This document shows positions 48,839 to 60,248 of a stretch of DNA of 64,000 nucleotides, in pieces. How positions within the stretch are numbered: position 1 is the first letter of the stretch; each line of letters opens with the position of its first letter. The stretch comes from Sistotremastrum niveocremeum HHB9708. Lineage: Eukaryota > Basidiomycota > Agaricomycetes > Sistotremastrales > Sistotremastraceae. Made by a program: the position numbers and the translations under genes. The stretch covers positions 558,001 to 622,000 of the forward strand of contig KV419394.1 in NCBI GenBank assembly GCA_001630475.1, written 5' to 3'. The notes under the pieces are model-generated. The model searched no databases. It saw only the letters and a list, made by a program, of their open reading frames with translations, and was not told where the DNA came from.

Positions 48839-49250
48839 TCAGGCGCAGAAAAGGGTGGATGATGGACGGACTCGAGTGAATTTCGGCACTTTGTGTATTC
48901 CTTTTCTGTATCCTTCGACATGTGGGCTGAAGACCGTGTATTTGTCTCTGGCGGGCATCTCACTCTCCTTTGGTAACTCCAAAGCTTTAGCCTTGAGCTC
49001 AGTGTCAGTACAGATCCTGGTGCCGAGAGTCTGATAACGTACGAGAGAAGCACATTCTACACCGCTCGCTCTGACAGTCTCAATCACATTGTCCACCAGT
49101 TTTAATCGTTTCCGTTGATTGGTTTTACGCGTTCTTGAGAGCTTCCATGGGATCTTCCTAATCACAAGGTGAACCAAAGCTTGGGATTGACAGCGCAAAG
49201 AACGAAACTGACCACAGGAGGCCACCGAGATTTACGCTCGTAGGAAACAT
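48839..49250 (-). CDS. Mitochondrial large-subunit ribosomal protein mL60 (MRPL31)
   Basis: Fungal mitoribosome protein. The ATG at 49250 gives MFPTSVNLGGLLW, spliced to KIPWKLSRTRKTNQRKRLKL and VDNVIETVRASGVE. The C-terminal part PARDKYTVFSPHVEGYRKGI then HKVPKFTRV is the family's signature. An extra stretch (SLVRYQTLGTRICTDTE) is bounded by a GTACGT donor and a CTGAG acceptor, 45 nt, frame-neutral. It could be a true intron or a lineage insert. About 105-120 residues. 87 bp from the divergent E2 gene start. Confidence 0.87.
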
Positions 49251-49337
49251 TACACGGACTTTCAAAGTCCGCACATATTGTAAGTAAATACGTGGTCAGT
49301 AGCCTCCTAAGATCAACCACATCATCCCCCTTTCTCA
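49251..49337. promoter_or_regulatory. 87-bp head-to-head interval, mL60 / UBE2J
   Basis: Two divergent ATGs only 87 bp apart, with a pyrimidine-rich run just before the plus-strand ATG. A shared promoter is inferred. Confidence 0.45.
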
Positions 49338-50349
49338 ATGGCAACAGCGACAGCATACAACAAGAATAATGCAGGTATATTCAAGCCAGTACTTGCCCAT
49401 GCTCCCGTTTGAAGCTCACTCAATTCACAGGGGTTAAGCGCATACTGCGCGAAGCAGCTGAACTCGCCGCAGACCCTTCAACAGACTACTATGCCCAACC
49501 GCTTGAAACTGATATCTTTGAATGGCACTGCACGATGCGCGGACCTCCCGGAACAGAGTTTGAAGGAGGCTTATACCACTTTCGCATCATACTGCCAGCC
49601 GAATACCCATTCCGACCTCCGAGCATCGTCATGTTAACGCCAAGCGGTCGATTCGAATGCGGGACCAAGATATGCATCAGCTTCACAAACTGTGAGTCGT
49701 CAAAACCTGAGCAGGGTAGAGCGCGCTTCAATCGTCTGTTGCAGATCATGAGGAGTTATGGCAACCCGCATGGGGAGTTAGGACTGCGATAATAGGGTTG
49801 CAGGGTTTCTTTCCTTTGAAGGGAGAAGCTGCTGTTGGACTAGGCGCTGTTGATTATCCCCCGAACGAACGGCGACGGTTGGCTCAACTGTACGTACACT
49901 TTCGCTGCCACCAATCGGATTTCTTACAATAAGCCAGGTCGCGCGAATGGACATGTCCGGACTGTCACGAACAAAATATAGAGATACTTCCTGATCCTCC
50001 TAATCCACAACTGATCTCTCCTCCGTCGCCCCCGCCGTCCTCAATCACACCAGCGAATACAGAGCCAAAGCCGAGTGAACCCGAGCCTACGCCCGCACTC
50101 GAGGCTCCAGCACCATCCGCCGAGTCTTCTCCTGAATTACAGCCCGAGTCATCGACTCCTACGTCGGAGGCTTCCTTGGAATCTCTTTCACCTCCCCCCT
50201 CTGTCGCCACTCCTGCGTCACCGCCTCAACACACTGTATTAGTATCTTCCCCTTCTTCTTCTTCTCCTAGACCGCCTCTCCTTCTAGATGCAACGATCTG
50301 TGTCCTACTGGTCCTTGTTGCTGCTCTTATTTGCCGAAGAATCTTTTAG
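49338..50349 (+). CDS. Tail-anchored ubiquitin-conjugating enzyme, UBE2J/UBC6 type
   Basis: E2 enzyme of ER-associated degradation. Exons: MATATAYNKNNAG (49338-), then VKRILREAAELAADPSTDYY to ICISFTN, then YHEELWQPAWGVRTAIIGLQ. Core motifs are FEWHCTMRGPPGTEFEGGLY, YPFRPPSIVMLTPSGRFE and GTKICIS with the catalytic Cys (near 49673), followed by the UBE2J-specific DYPPNERRRLAQLS. A long Pro/Ser/Glu-rich linker leads to a C-terminal membrane anchor (ATICVLLVLVAALICRR), fitting a tail-anchored ER protein. The linker also holds WTCPDC, common in fungal homologues. About 290 residues, complete. Convergent with the next gene, 90 bp between stops. Confidence 0.92.
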
Positions 50350-50439
50350 CTCATCTGTGTCAATTACTCATCCTGTCGAATTCTGTATCATTGTTGTGTT
50401 CTTAGTATCATTATGCACATCCGTAAACCAGCTGTATCT

Positions 50440-51199
50440 CTACTGGAGATTAAGTACATGCTCTGGCGGCGCGAAATTTACGAAATCCATTGGCTCTGGT
50501 GCGCCGGCAGTCCGAGTGACTGGAACAACTCCAGTCCAGATATGTTTCAACGCCGGATCCTCAAGATCTTTCTTCTCATCCTTAGGGCCTCCCTCTCTCC
50601 TCTTCGCACTTCCCGTCTCCACTTGCATCCGAATTAAGCCCGTCGAAGCGATTTCAGTGTCGTCGGGCGTTCTCGCATGCTCCCAACGACCGGGAACAGC
50701 AGCTTCGACGACCAATTTGAACTTCTCGGCCTTGAGCTCTGTTTCTTTCCCTTTCTCGTGGGCAAATGACCCGAAGGGAAGAGAGAAGCCGTGCAGGACT
50801 GCAGACCGATAGTTCATACTGTGGTGGAAATGGGACAAGGCGAGAACATAACCATCGATGAGCGTAAATGTCGCAACCATTCGAGTGCCTTGCTCGGAGA
50901 GAGACTTGACGAAGCGAGCGGCTTGGTAGCCTGCCACAATTGCATCAGCCAACCACAAATTGCCTGCTGATAATGGATGTCGCACCATGGAAATATATGA
51001 ACAAGTCGCCGTCGATGTCCTCTACGGCCCCTAGCATCGGGATGCACTGGGGTAATCCCTCGTCGTCAACCCAAGCGACATGTCCCACTTTAGCTTCTTC
51101 AATGATGGATTTGATGACATCCTTGTCGTAGCTCCCTCTGGCTGGGAGACGTCCGACCGTATTCAAGGGTGTCTTGTCAAATGCCTTTTCTTCCGCCAT
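50440..51199 (-). CDS. FMN-binding split-barrel protein (pyridoxamine-phosphate-oxidase-like)
   Basis: Two exons: MAEEKAFDKTPLNTVGRLPA to GDLFIYFHG (51199-50986), then a 55-nt intron, then YQAARFVKSLSEQGTRMVAT, FTLIDGYVLALSHFHHSMNY, RSAVLHGFSLPFG and a C-terminal TGVVPVTRTAGAPEP. The order, GHVAWVDDEGLPQCIPM then LYIYFHG-like then HHSMNYRS, is that of flavin-nucleotide-binding proteins of the PNPOx-like superfamily. Members bind FMN or haem and many have unknown substrates. It is not the vitamin B6 enzyme itself. About 235 residues, cytosolic (no signal). Confidence 0.85.
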
Positions 51200-51527
51200 G
51201 GTAGTTGGAATGATAGGAGTGAAAGAGCGTCAGTTTGACTCAGTCTAGTCATTCCTTCTTTCTGACTGGGTCGCTTGATCCCAACGGCTTCCCGCTTCCA
51301 GTACCTGGACGGACATTGCGCAATATGGGCGCCTAGATGGGCTGCTATCTGTTATCAAGCATTAGCTCCCGGTCATATAATGGACCGGGCCAGCTGGCAC
51401 TTGAGGCGGCAGGTATAGGTGCCTAAAAGCGCGTTGCCAATGATTAGATAGGATGAAACATATTGTAAAGTGATTATTAGAATGACTGGTCCGTGCATAT
51501 ATATGATACTCTAACCTCCGGAGAAAT
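51200..51527. other. Short intergenic, PNPOx-like promoter / CMS1 trailer
   Basis: 328 bp with no gene seen. Confidence 0.45.
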
Positions 51528-52594
51528 CTAGAACAGTACAAGAGACGTCTTGCCACTAGCAAGGGCGTCTCTAATAGGCTTCGTGTCCAGGACGAGTTGG
51601 AACACCTCTTGTCTCGTCTCTGGAATCTCGAACATTGATCTGTTCTTCTTGTCGACATAGCTTGTATCGAGGATGATGTGGGATAATGCCGATAGCGACA
51701 GAGCATCTACTCTGACATGAGATCTAGTGTTACAGCGTTGACGAATCAAGCTCACCAGTATCATTAATAAGTTTGCCGATGCGACCTGGTGTTCCCGCTG
51801 CTGCGCCAACTTTCGTCCTCTTCAAATAGTGCACCTGCTCCTCTATCTTGACGTGCTTCGCGAACAGTTTGGCGATATCTCCCGCCTTTGGATTTGAACC
51901 TTTCATTGCCTTCAAAATTCTGACGACGTCCACAACCCGGAGAGCTGCTCCGGTTATGAAAAGCAGGGTCGGAGCGCCAGGGTTTTTTGGTCGCTGTCCA
52001 AGACGAGTTTTGAGAGAAGGGAGGACTTCAAACAGCATGAATACGTGTATTTCCACGAGATGATTTTGAAACGCACCCTTGCCGATAAATTCAGGGAGAA
52101 CGTCTAGCGTCCGCGGTGCAGTCGACCAAGCTGACGTATCCGCTATCCATTCCGCCGGTATTCGTAACTCGTCGAGCTCTATCGAAGAAAGTTTGGGACA
52201 AGCTTTGACGTGGGTTTGAGCCAGATATTCTGAGAGCGCCTCTGGCGGTTGTGAGGCCACTGACGCAGGTGTGATGACGACGTTGCTCTCAGCAAGCTTT
52301 CTTTTCTAAACGAGGGAAAAAGACAAAGGACAACGGAAGTCAATTGAGAGCCGAGAGTTGTCGGTAGTGAAGGCGTTACTGTACCTTTGCTTTCTTGTCT
52401 TTTTCTTTTTCGCGCCGTTTCCGCTTTTTTAACTGGGTCTGGTCCGAAGGCTCGCCACCGTCCTGGTCGTCAAGCTCGACACCGGTCCAAGACTCGAGGG
52501 AGGCCGAGTCTAGTTCCTCTCCTCCATCTGAGAGGGCAACAAGGTCGTCCGGGACGAAATCATCGTCGAGGTCGTCGCCACCGCCGTGCTGCAT
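51528..52594 (-). CDS. CMS1: CMS1-family U3/90S pre-ribosome protein
   Basis: Small-subunit processome-associated protein. The ATG at 52594 gives MQHGGGDDLDDDFVPDDLVA, an acidic start, followed by a lysine-rich stretch (KKRKRREKEKDKKAK). The core has LSEYLAQTHVKACPKLSSIE, LDELRIPAEWIADTSAW, GAPTLLFITGAALRVVDVVR and KLFAKHVKIEEQVHYLKRTK, then GTPGRIGKLINDT and SHIILDTSYVDKKNRSMFEI. The GTPGR and D-T-S-Y pieces recall a degenerate DEAD-box helicase fold, as known for Cms1/CMSS1. About 285 residues with four or five exons. Start codon is 155 bp from the divergent ERI1-like gene. Confidence 0.92.
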
Positions 52595-52749
52595 TATTTG
52601 CCTTTCTGATAAGGATATTGACGCCGAGATAGCGCAACCCCGCGACAAAGGGCAACTTTTGCTTCCCCGGTCTTTGTACACGAGACCAGACCATTCGTTG
52701 TATGCGTGCCACCCAATAGACTTGCTCGTCATCTTAAAGAGCACTGAGC
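52595..52749. promoter_or_regulatory. Bidirectional promoter, CMS1 / ERI1-like
   Basis: 155 bp between the outer start codons. No specific site recognised. Confidence 0.45.
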
Positions 52750-54181
52750 ATGCTCCCTGCTCTCCCTGCTGCTCTCACCGCTCTCCTAGCTTCTCTCGCC
52801 ATTTTCCTTATCCTCAGGTTCTGCTACAAGATGGCTCTTGTATATTCCCCTGCTACTCGCGATTCCACTGCTCACCTCAACCATCGGTCGTCCAATAAAA
52901 CCCCTATGCCCAAATCCAAATCCAGCACTGACTCTCTGAATGTATTCTCTTATGCCTTTTTCAAGTCACTCGGGGAAGCCGAGAAACCGAACGTGCAGCC
53001 CGTTCAAATCCCCTCTGTTGTTAGGCCTGAGATCCGGGTGGCAAAGAAACAGACAAAGCAGCCGTTTGTCTCTTTCCTAGTGTTCGATGTGGAGGCCACT
53101 TGTGTCCAAGGGGCCAACTTTGATTACTGTCATGAAATCATAGTATGTTGTCCAAATCGTAATCTTCCTGAGTCTAGATTTATTCACCTTGCAACTAGGA
53201 ATGGCCCGTTGTACTGCTGAGATGGAAACATCGCACGGAGGACGGCAGAGCAAGTGAACTGGAGGTAGTCGATGAATTCAGGACATTCGTACGACCTACT
53301 TTTCGACCCGTTCTCTCGGCGTTCTGTACTTCCTTAACTGGAATTGCTCAGGTTAGTTTTCCTTGCACCCCTATCCCGTGTCTCATTGTGAGATTACTGA
53401 TCTCTTACGATTTGTAAATTCTCAGAGTGACGTCGATACTGCGCCCACATTCGTCGAGATGCTTCCTCAGTTCAAGACGTGGATGGTTAAACACGGACTG
53501 ATCTGCCCTGATACCGAAAAGCGCCTTCAGCGCTTCACTTGGTGTACTGACGGCCCTTTTGACATTCGTGACTTCGTTGTCAAGCAATGTTTCATCTCTA
53601 ACGTATGACTTCTCACACCCCCCAAAACCTTACCAAATGCTTATGTCTACCCCGTAGATACCCATACCCGAATGGCTTCGGAGCGATGTCACAGATGTGC
53701 GTCAGCTCGTGACCCTTTGGCTCCAGAATCGTGATTCGGCCACCAAAGTGGAACAACCATCATATCGGACACATCGTTCTCACAAGGTATTTCATTCTTT
53801 TCTCATAAAGATCTAAAACTCTTCTCTGTCTTCGGCACATGAATTCTGTTTGCTTACTATTTCTGTCTCCCTTAACAGCATCCGCAATTTCCCAAGCGCC
53901 CGTCACTGAACCTCACCTCTCAATTAAAGGCACTCTCATTAGCTCCTTTTGAGGGTAGACAGCACAGTGGGATAGACGTGAGTCGTCACCACTCGGCGCT
54001 GCCACCTTGCATCATACTTACGGAACTCCTCTTCGCCTAGGATACCCGCAACATTGCGCGCATCGTCACAGAACTTGCACGCCGAGGGGTTCGACTGGAG
54101 CCGAATCTTTACATCAATCCTGGGCGGCGGTGGAATTGGATGGGAAGCAGACGCGGAGAAGTCCTCGAAGACTTCCTCTAG
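52750..54181 (+). CDS. ERI1-like 3'-5' exoribonuclease (DEDDh)
   Basis: Exonuclease family that trims histone mRNA, 5.8S rRNA or small RNAs. Exons give SFLVFDVEATCVQGANFDY (first Asp and Glu), EWPVVLLRWKHR, DEFRTFVRPTFRPVLSAFCT, SDVDTAPTF, FTWCTDGPFDIRDF (third Asp) and HSGIDDTRNIARIVTEL (catalytic His and last Asp). All five DEDDh residues are present. The end GEVLEDFL is followed by the stop at 54179-54181. Two starts are possible: 52750, which adds a hydrophobic MLPALPAALTALLASLAIFL stretch, or 52831 (MALVYSPATRD), which does not. The first would make a membrane-anchored or targeted protein. About 340-365 residues. Confidence 0.9.
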
Positions 54182-54988
54182 CCCTCCACCGATCGAAGTT
54201 GAACTTTGTATTGATTGACCACCGGACCAAAAGCCACGCTTCCCCACCCCCTGCCCGGTTCTCGACCTATTCTTCTTATCCTGCGCCGCCACTGCGCATC
54301 GTTTATATAGCCTATATCTCTGACCCTGCCCCATTCATGCACATTCTTCTCAGCGCTTCTTGTTTTGTGTCTCTCCCATGCAATCTCCCTCCACCACTGT
54401 TGTTGTGCCATATCGATCATTTGCGCTGTGTGAATGTAATTGTAAAACCATCATGCTCTCCACTCATACTTGCCCCCGAGAAAGAATTCCGCGATTATCG
54501 CCGTTGCCACTAGCACAGCTCAGGCTGATATATAATGTGTGATTTTAAATTTAACCCGCGCGCGGTTGCGCATGTGAACGATTTTTCTCATCGTTTCACT
54601 GTCAAACGAATAAGCATCCTCCGGTCAGTCAGTTTACACACTCGCCTCAGATCTATAGACACCGGAACGATAACGTTTAATGAGAAGCGGAAGCACAAAT
54701 TTGTGAAATGCGTGATCTATTAGGTGTAAACACACGAGATGAATTGCCGACAACACTTCGAAAAATAATGACAACAATGTGAACACATCAATACAGATAG
54801 GAAATGACTATGGTACGTGGATGAAGTGTGACGCTCGACCGTACAAACGCGGAACGTTCAACTGACTTAAAAAGAAATTGTATGGAAACCCTCCGGCGAC
54901 AGTGGCGTGGCTTTTGGGATAGTCTAAGGCGTGCAATATAATAGATGCGAGTGAGAGAGAAAAACAGAAATATTAAGTGCAGCCACGA
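54182..54988. other. Intergenic between two convergent genes
   Basis: 807 bp between the ERI1-like stop and the TmpL-like stop. AT-rich in the second half. No gene recognised. Confidence 0.5.
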
Positions 54989-56834
54989 CTAGAAATCCCA
55001 AAGTGTACCAAAGGCGGGGATGCCGGATTCTTTGCAGCCTTGCATGATTTCCGAGTTGCCTTGGTAGTTGGAAGTGATGAACACAACTGAGAGAGAGAAG
55101 CAATGTCAGAACACATTCAAACCGCAATCGAGAAGGGTAACGGACCTTCCGCGTTCCATTTGTAGTATGACTCTTTCAAAATTTTCATCGTGTCGGGTCT
55201 TCCTCCCCTTTGCTTAGAGTCCCAGAGCAAAAGGCGCTCAGGTCCAAGGTGGCGATGAATCAGGCCCGAGATAGTAGGTCCGAAAGTCTTTTCTTGATCA
55301 CTGCCAATCCAGATGAGGAACCAGTTGGGGCTCTGGAGACAAGTCGAGAGGGCGGCGCCGAGACCGGTACCGGTACAGATACGGATACCGCGTTTGTACA
55401 AGGTTGAGGTGTTGGATACGCCGGCGAATTTCAATTGGCGCGTCCAGAGAGTTTTGGGGGGATCATTGACGAGGCTGCGGGTGAAGTCACCCTGGACACC
55501 GCATATCATGTAATGATACTTGGCGTGAGTTCCCTCGCTATTTTGATTCTCAGCACCAGCGAATTGGAGAGTCAAAATTGGCCTACCTGATGATACCGAA
55601 AGCGTGATACTCCATGATACAGGAACGGCTCACACGTCCCAGAAGACCTTGCTGCATTCCACGCTCGAAGCGGATAATCGCAACCTTAGGAGATGGAAGC
55701 TCGATATCAACTGGGACCTCGCGGACACAGATCCATGGGAGAGCGATGCTAAAATGGGAGATGAGACCGCCTCTTGACAAACGGAGAACAGACAAACGCA
55801 CAGGACGGTCATGCCGAACGCATACCAGAACTCTTGCTTCCTGATAATATGAACACCGTTGGGGGCCCAGGTCTGAGTGGTGGTGTCGTAGCTGTCGGTG
55901 AGAATGACGAAGACCCAAGTGAAAATGAGTCCGAGCCATCCCACGAAACGATGATGACGTTCGAAGACACTGAGATTCAACGTGTGAGAAAAAATGCACA
56001 ATTGCCGAGAGACGCGTGGAACTCACTTGTGGTGAGTGTTTCTAACCCAAGGGAAAGCGCTGAGGACGCTGACGATGACCGCCAAGTTGGTGATGGTTCC
56101 GAAGATCAGGATGGCATCGTGTTGGATTGCGTGGTGGCGGAAATTGTCGACGACGTTCAAGATGAGCCACAAGCAACCGGACAAGGCGCATCCAGAGTGG
56201 ATACCTCCAAGATGTTGGAGAACCGAAGTGCATCCAAGGCGCCACCACAAAGGAGTCCACTAGAAATGCGAAGTTAATAAACTATTGTTAGCATACATAT
56301 ACTTGCGCTGCTCACCTTGGCGAACAAAGTGTTCACGAGCCAGTACAAAATACGTCCAAAGATTTCATTGCGCATAAGGATAGCGGTCAACAAATTGCCC
56401 AACACGAGGGCGGGAGGGCGGTGAATGGGATATTGCCATCGGCCAGAAGCAGCCAAGCCCAGGCCGATGACATTAATGGTGAAACAGAAGGTGAAGAGCT
56501 TGCGGTAGGTGTTGAACCACAGCCTCCACAGAGTCCACTTTGAAGCCTTCTTCTTCGTCGGTTTACCGGCGGGGGCGGCAGGCTTGGGGGGTTCGGACTC
56601 GGGCTTCTTCTCTGAAACCTGAACGGACTCCTTCTCTTTCTGCTTGTCGGTGGAACTGAAAGATGGAGGAGAACGCAGGGTCTTCTCGGGGTCCTCTTTG
56701 GCATCAGCGGGATAAGGAGGCGCGTAGGGGGTCGCGACGAGGGCAGGACGGGAGGCAATGACGCCAGAGAGAGTCCCTTTCTCTGCACCGTCAAGATATC
56801 CAGTGACTTCGTTCAACGTCGGTTTGGCAGGCAT
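54989..56834 (-). CDS. TmpL-like membrane redox protein without adenylation domain
   Basis: Multi-pass protein with a C-terminal ferredoxin-reductase-like FAD/NAD(P) domain. The ATG at 56834 gives MPAKPTLNEVTGYLDGAEKG and a disordered, charged N-terminus of about 95 residues. Membrane spans follow (LWRLWFNTYRKLFTFCFTIN; GCALSGCLWLILNVVDNF; FGTITNLAVIVSVLSAFPWV; VGWLGLIFTWVFVILTDSYD). The soluble end has IRFERGMQQGLLGRVSRSC, YHYMICGVQGDFTRSL, ICTGTGLGAALSTCLQSP and a last FGTLWDF. This matches the membrane plus reductase half of fungal TmpL/NPS12-type proteins, which normally start with an AMP-binding domain. That domain is absent here. TmpL is implicated in redox balance; a role here is inferred. 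About 515 residues. Confidence 0.8.
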
Positions 56835-57768
56835 GGCGAAGAGTAGATCGAGTGTAGGGACGGGATGGAGACTCGACTCGACGATGAGACGCTGTGCTGA
56901 GCGCTGCGGGAGGTGGTTTGGCAAGAAGTGAGTTTCTGGAAGTGGGCTTGAGATCAGGCCACTTTATGCAGTATCGACGGTATATGCGTGGGGCCAGCGT
57001 CCGTGGGAGTGAGGCGATCGATCCGCATTGGGAGGCCATTCGTAACAGCTACCGTGTCCAAAGTGGAGGAGCGAACCTGAAGATGAGTTTGGCCAACGTT
57101 TCTCTCGGGGCGGCAGAGCTCGCTAAGGGACGGCGGTGTGCACTCTCATGGCCCAATGCGGTAGCAGTCTCGACTGTCTGAACCGGGAAAAATAAGATAT
57201 CTCGTCGTTTTGTCAGACTCCCACAGCGGAAATGGATGTCCCAGCGACCGTTACGGAAGTTCTCATTAGCCAGTGCTGGCCATCACTGGCGAGTGTGTGA
57301 TCCCCTAAACGGAGCGTTACGTCGCACGGCCGTTGGTGACGGCGCCGAAGACACTTTCAGAGATATCTTTTCGCGTCATGCTCGTTTGCTGGCGGCGTGG
57401 GCAGGCAGGGTACTTACTAGGAACTTGTCCCAGGCTAGATCGCCTCCACGTTGGACTGGATTACAGCTCCTCAGGTGCGGTTCGCGATCCAGTGACTTGT
57501 CTCTGGTTTGTCTGCCAAGGTCATCCGATAATTGATAACCTCGCCGAGCACAGTTAAATGATTGTTTGATTACTTGTCGTCGTCGGAATCAACATGGGCG
57601 CGTCAAGCCTTGCTCATCGTAGCCGATCTCGCTTGATAACAAATCCGCATGTTCCTGATTGGTACCTTTATGACTTCATGTATCCTAACAAGTCGCTCTG
57701 CTGTAATTGCCGAACGCACAGAAATAAAATATGCAACAGGTTGTTACAATATCCAGAATATAGTACGT
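56835..57768. other. Intergenic, TmpL-like promoter / NDC80 trailer
   Basis: 934 bp. Two plus-strand frames of 95 and 99 codons (56894-57181, 57236-57535) lack any recognisable domain. No repeats noticed. Confidence 0.45.
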
Positions 57769-60125
57769 TCAGTTCTCCTCGGCCATTCGCCTGAGATTGA
57801 TGAGGTGACCCGACACCTGCTCCTTGAAGTTGCACATGTCGCTCGTATTCTTCACAATAGCGCGAACAGTTTCTTCCCGCATTCGCTCCGTCTGTTCCAC
57901 TTGTTCCTGGTAACTGAAGGCCGATCAGCCAGACACTTAACCGTCAAAAGAACCATGCGGTGACATACGCTATCTGCAGAGCCTGCAACCGAGCTTTCAC
58001 TCCGACACCGCTCGACAAGGCTGCCGCCTTCGCTGCCGCAAGCTCACTCTCGAGCCGTCTGATCTCGGCGCTGCTAAGCGCGCCTTCTCGTTGAGAGGTC
58101 TGAGAAAGTCTATGATTAGCCTCCGGTTCGCGTCACTCAACGTAAAAGGGTACATGCCTCTCGAATATCCTCCACCTGTTGATTAAGCATCTCTAAATGC
58201 ATCATTTCACTTTGCAGTTTTTGTTGCAATGATTCCCCATCCATCTCCGCATTGTCCAGGTCGTGCGTGATTCTCACCCTTTCATCTTCCAATATGCCCC
58301 TTTCTTTCCGCTTCATGTCAGCAATGGTTATGAGCGCGGGTCTGATAACGGTTCTCAGATCATCTCCCTTAACCAAATCTTTGGGATTGGAGGCAGCCCC
58401 ATTCAGCTCTAAGCCGAAAGACATATTCGAAAACTTGTCCGGCGTATGTGGGTGCAATCCGAGGCGATAGAGCAGCGTCATATACTCGTGAATTGCTTGT
58501 TCCACAGAGTCGGTGCGATTGGCAACGGTGATCTCCAAGCTCTGCGTCGACTTTGTGACTTCTTTCGACTTGGTCTTTAGGTCATTGAGGACCCGATCCA
58601 GACTGGCATCCTCTGCGTTCATGCGCATCACTTCTTCCGGTGACAAATTCTGTGCGGCAACTGTGGCTTCCAGTACCTTTTGTTCCGCGAGCAGTTCATC
58701 AAGCATTCTTTCTGAATGCCCACAGTAATCAGCACTCATTAAACTTGCATTGGGCAGTTGGTGCTCACGATCAGCGGCGATCTCTGCTTCTTCCCGTGCA
58801 ATGTCCTCTCCCGTTTTGTTCTTTCGCTTTTCCGAATGCTGATACCATTGTGCTATCTTGTCCGTGTCGCTAAGGATCTTCTTATGATTCTCCCTCAGTT
58901 TAAGCACTGGTGCCTGGTCGCGTATCAGATAAGGTTATAGTTTAATGACCGAGCGAAGATGGATACCGGCGACGATGTCAGCTTTTTGAGCTCCTGCGCC
59001 AGCTCTGCATGCCGAACCTTGAGATCCTCGACTTCTTTGAGTACCTGAGCACTCTGCTTCGCTATGCGTATGTCAGACGATCTGTCATTCTGTTTCGTTT
59101 CAATCACACTTACTGTAGCGCTCCTCAATATATGCCCTTTCGTTCGGAAATTCATCCTCTCCTGCCAAAAATACACCATAGGCTGCATCATAATAGTCAA
59201 ATGCCAGTGCCCATTGGTGTATCTCATCTGAGAAAACTTCCGGTATCTGCTCCACATCTTGCAGCGTTGGATCATCACTCTTGAGGTATTCCGTTCTCGC
59301 CTGGAGGAGAAACTCGATTAGTGAAGGCTGGGAACGCTGAAGGCACGTGCTCACTATGCAAAGAAGAACTAGCCAATGAAGTGCGGCAAGCATGGCGGGC
59401 CATGAGTGGAGGCCGCCGACAGTGGTCAAAGATTTCTTGTCGATGGCATCAGCAAATGGATACCGGAATAACTTCAACATGGCAATGAAGTCGTTCGGCC
59501 ATGCCGAGACGGTTGGTTTAGCGGCAGGATAATTTGGGTCTAATTGATGCACAAGCCACTCAATAACCGTCCAGTACATTACAGAAGTGGGAGGCTCCTT
59601 GAACATCTTGGGATGAAGCTGTTGGGGACAGTCTGTGGATGAAAGAAATGTATGGATTGTTCGAGACATCTGCGCCTGGAACGCTTTCTCTCGGACTGGT
59701 CTGGGATCTTTGATTGGCTGTGGGACGCCAGGTAAAGGCGGGGCCATTGCCCCTCCCCATTGTGAAGCTCTGCGTGAGCCACTGATATATGTGATGTGAG
59801 ATGTTGTGCTTCAAGTATCCAGTGGGGATGCTCACTTGCGTGCCGGAGTCTGTCCGTAGCCAGCATTCGTCTTTCGTGCACTCATCAACAGGGGATTATG
59901 ATTGGTTTTGAGTATAGATTGCCTGGGATTAGACCCTGGGATGCCAGTGTTGAGAGGGGTGGGTTGTAACGGCGCACGTCCTGGAGGTCCAGCGATAGAC
60001 ATTCGATTGTTCTGGCTTGTTCTGAGGTTGGAAGACGATCCCATGCCTGGCGCAAGGGACATGCGATTCGACGAGGGCATAGGAATATTGGAGGACGGTA
60101 CGGCATCGTGACTGAACTTGAACAT
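57769..60125 (-). CDS. NDC80: Kinetochore protein NDC80
   Basis: Microtubule-binding subunit of the NDC80 complex. The ATG at 60125 gives MFKFSHDAVPSSNIPMPSSN; a start at 60179 would add 18 residues. A basic, Ser/Pro-rich tail precedes the calponin-homology domain: DPRPVREKAFQAQMSRTIHT, EWLVHQLDPNYPAAKPTV, LKLFRYPFADAIDKKSLTTV, GGLHSWPAMLAALHWLV. The rest is coiled coil: LRENHKKILSDTDKIAQWYQ, AEQKVLEATVAAQNLSPEEV, TLLYRLGLHPHTPDKFSNMS. The last exon ends VSGHLINLRRMAEEN at 57769. Block order is the family's. About 670 residues, complete. Confidence 0.94.
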
Positions 60126-60248
60126 GCTGAGCTCGACGCTATCCGCCTGAACTGGCAGCTCGAGGAATAGAGTGAACAAACGCGGTGTGACGGCACGTGA
60201 TGCGTGACTGGTTCATTTTTGCATTTCCTATCTTGGACAGCGACCTCC
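60126..60248. promoter_or_regulatory. Bidirectional promoter, NDC80 / MOG1
   Basis: 123 bp between the chosen starts (69 bp if NDC80 begins at 60179). An E-box CACGTG lies at 60194-60199. Function not shown. Confidence 0.45.

Noticed and set aside
50288-50812. 174-codon plus-strand frame over the end of UBE2J and the PNPOx-like gene
   Set aside because: Overlaps two well-supported genes in other frames; hydrophobic start is the E2 tail anchor read out of frame.
55774-56277. 167-codon plus-strand frame inside the TmpL-like gene
   Set aside because: Antisense to membrane-span coding, acidic composition typical of such shadows.
57236-57535. 99-codon plus-strand frame
   Set aside because: Arg-rich, no domain, no conserved pattern; likely chance in GC-rich intergenic DNA.
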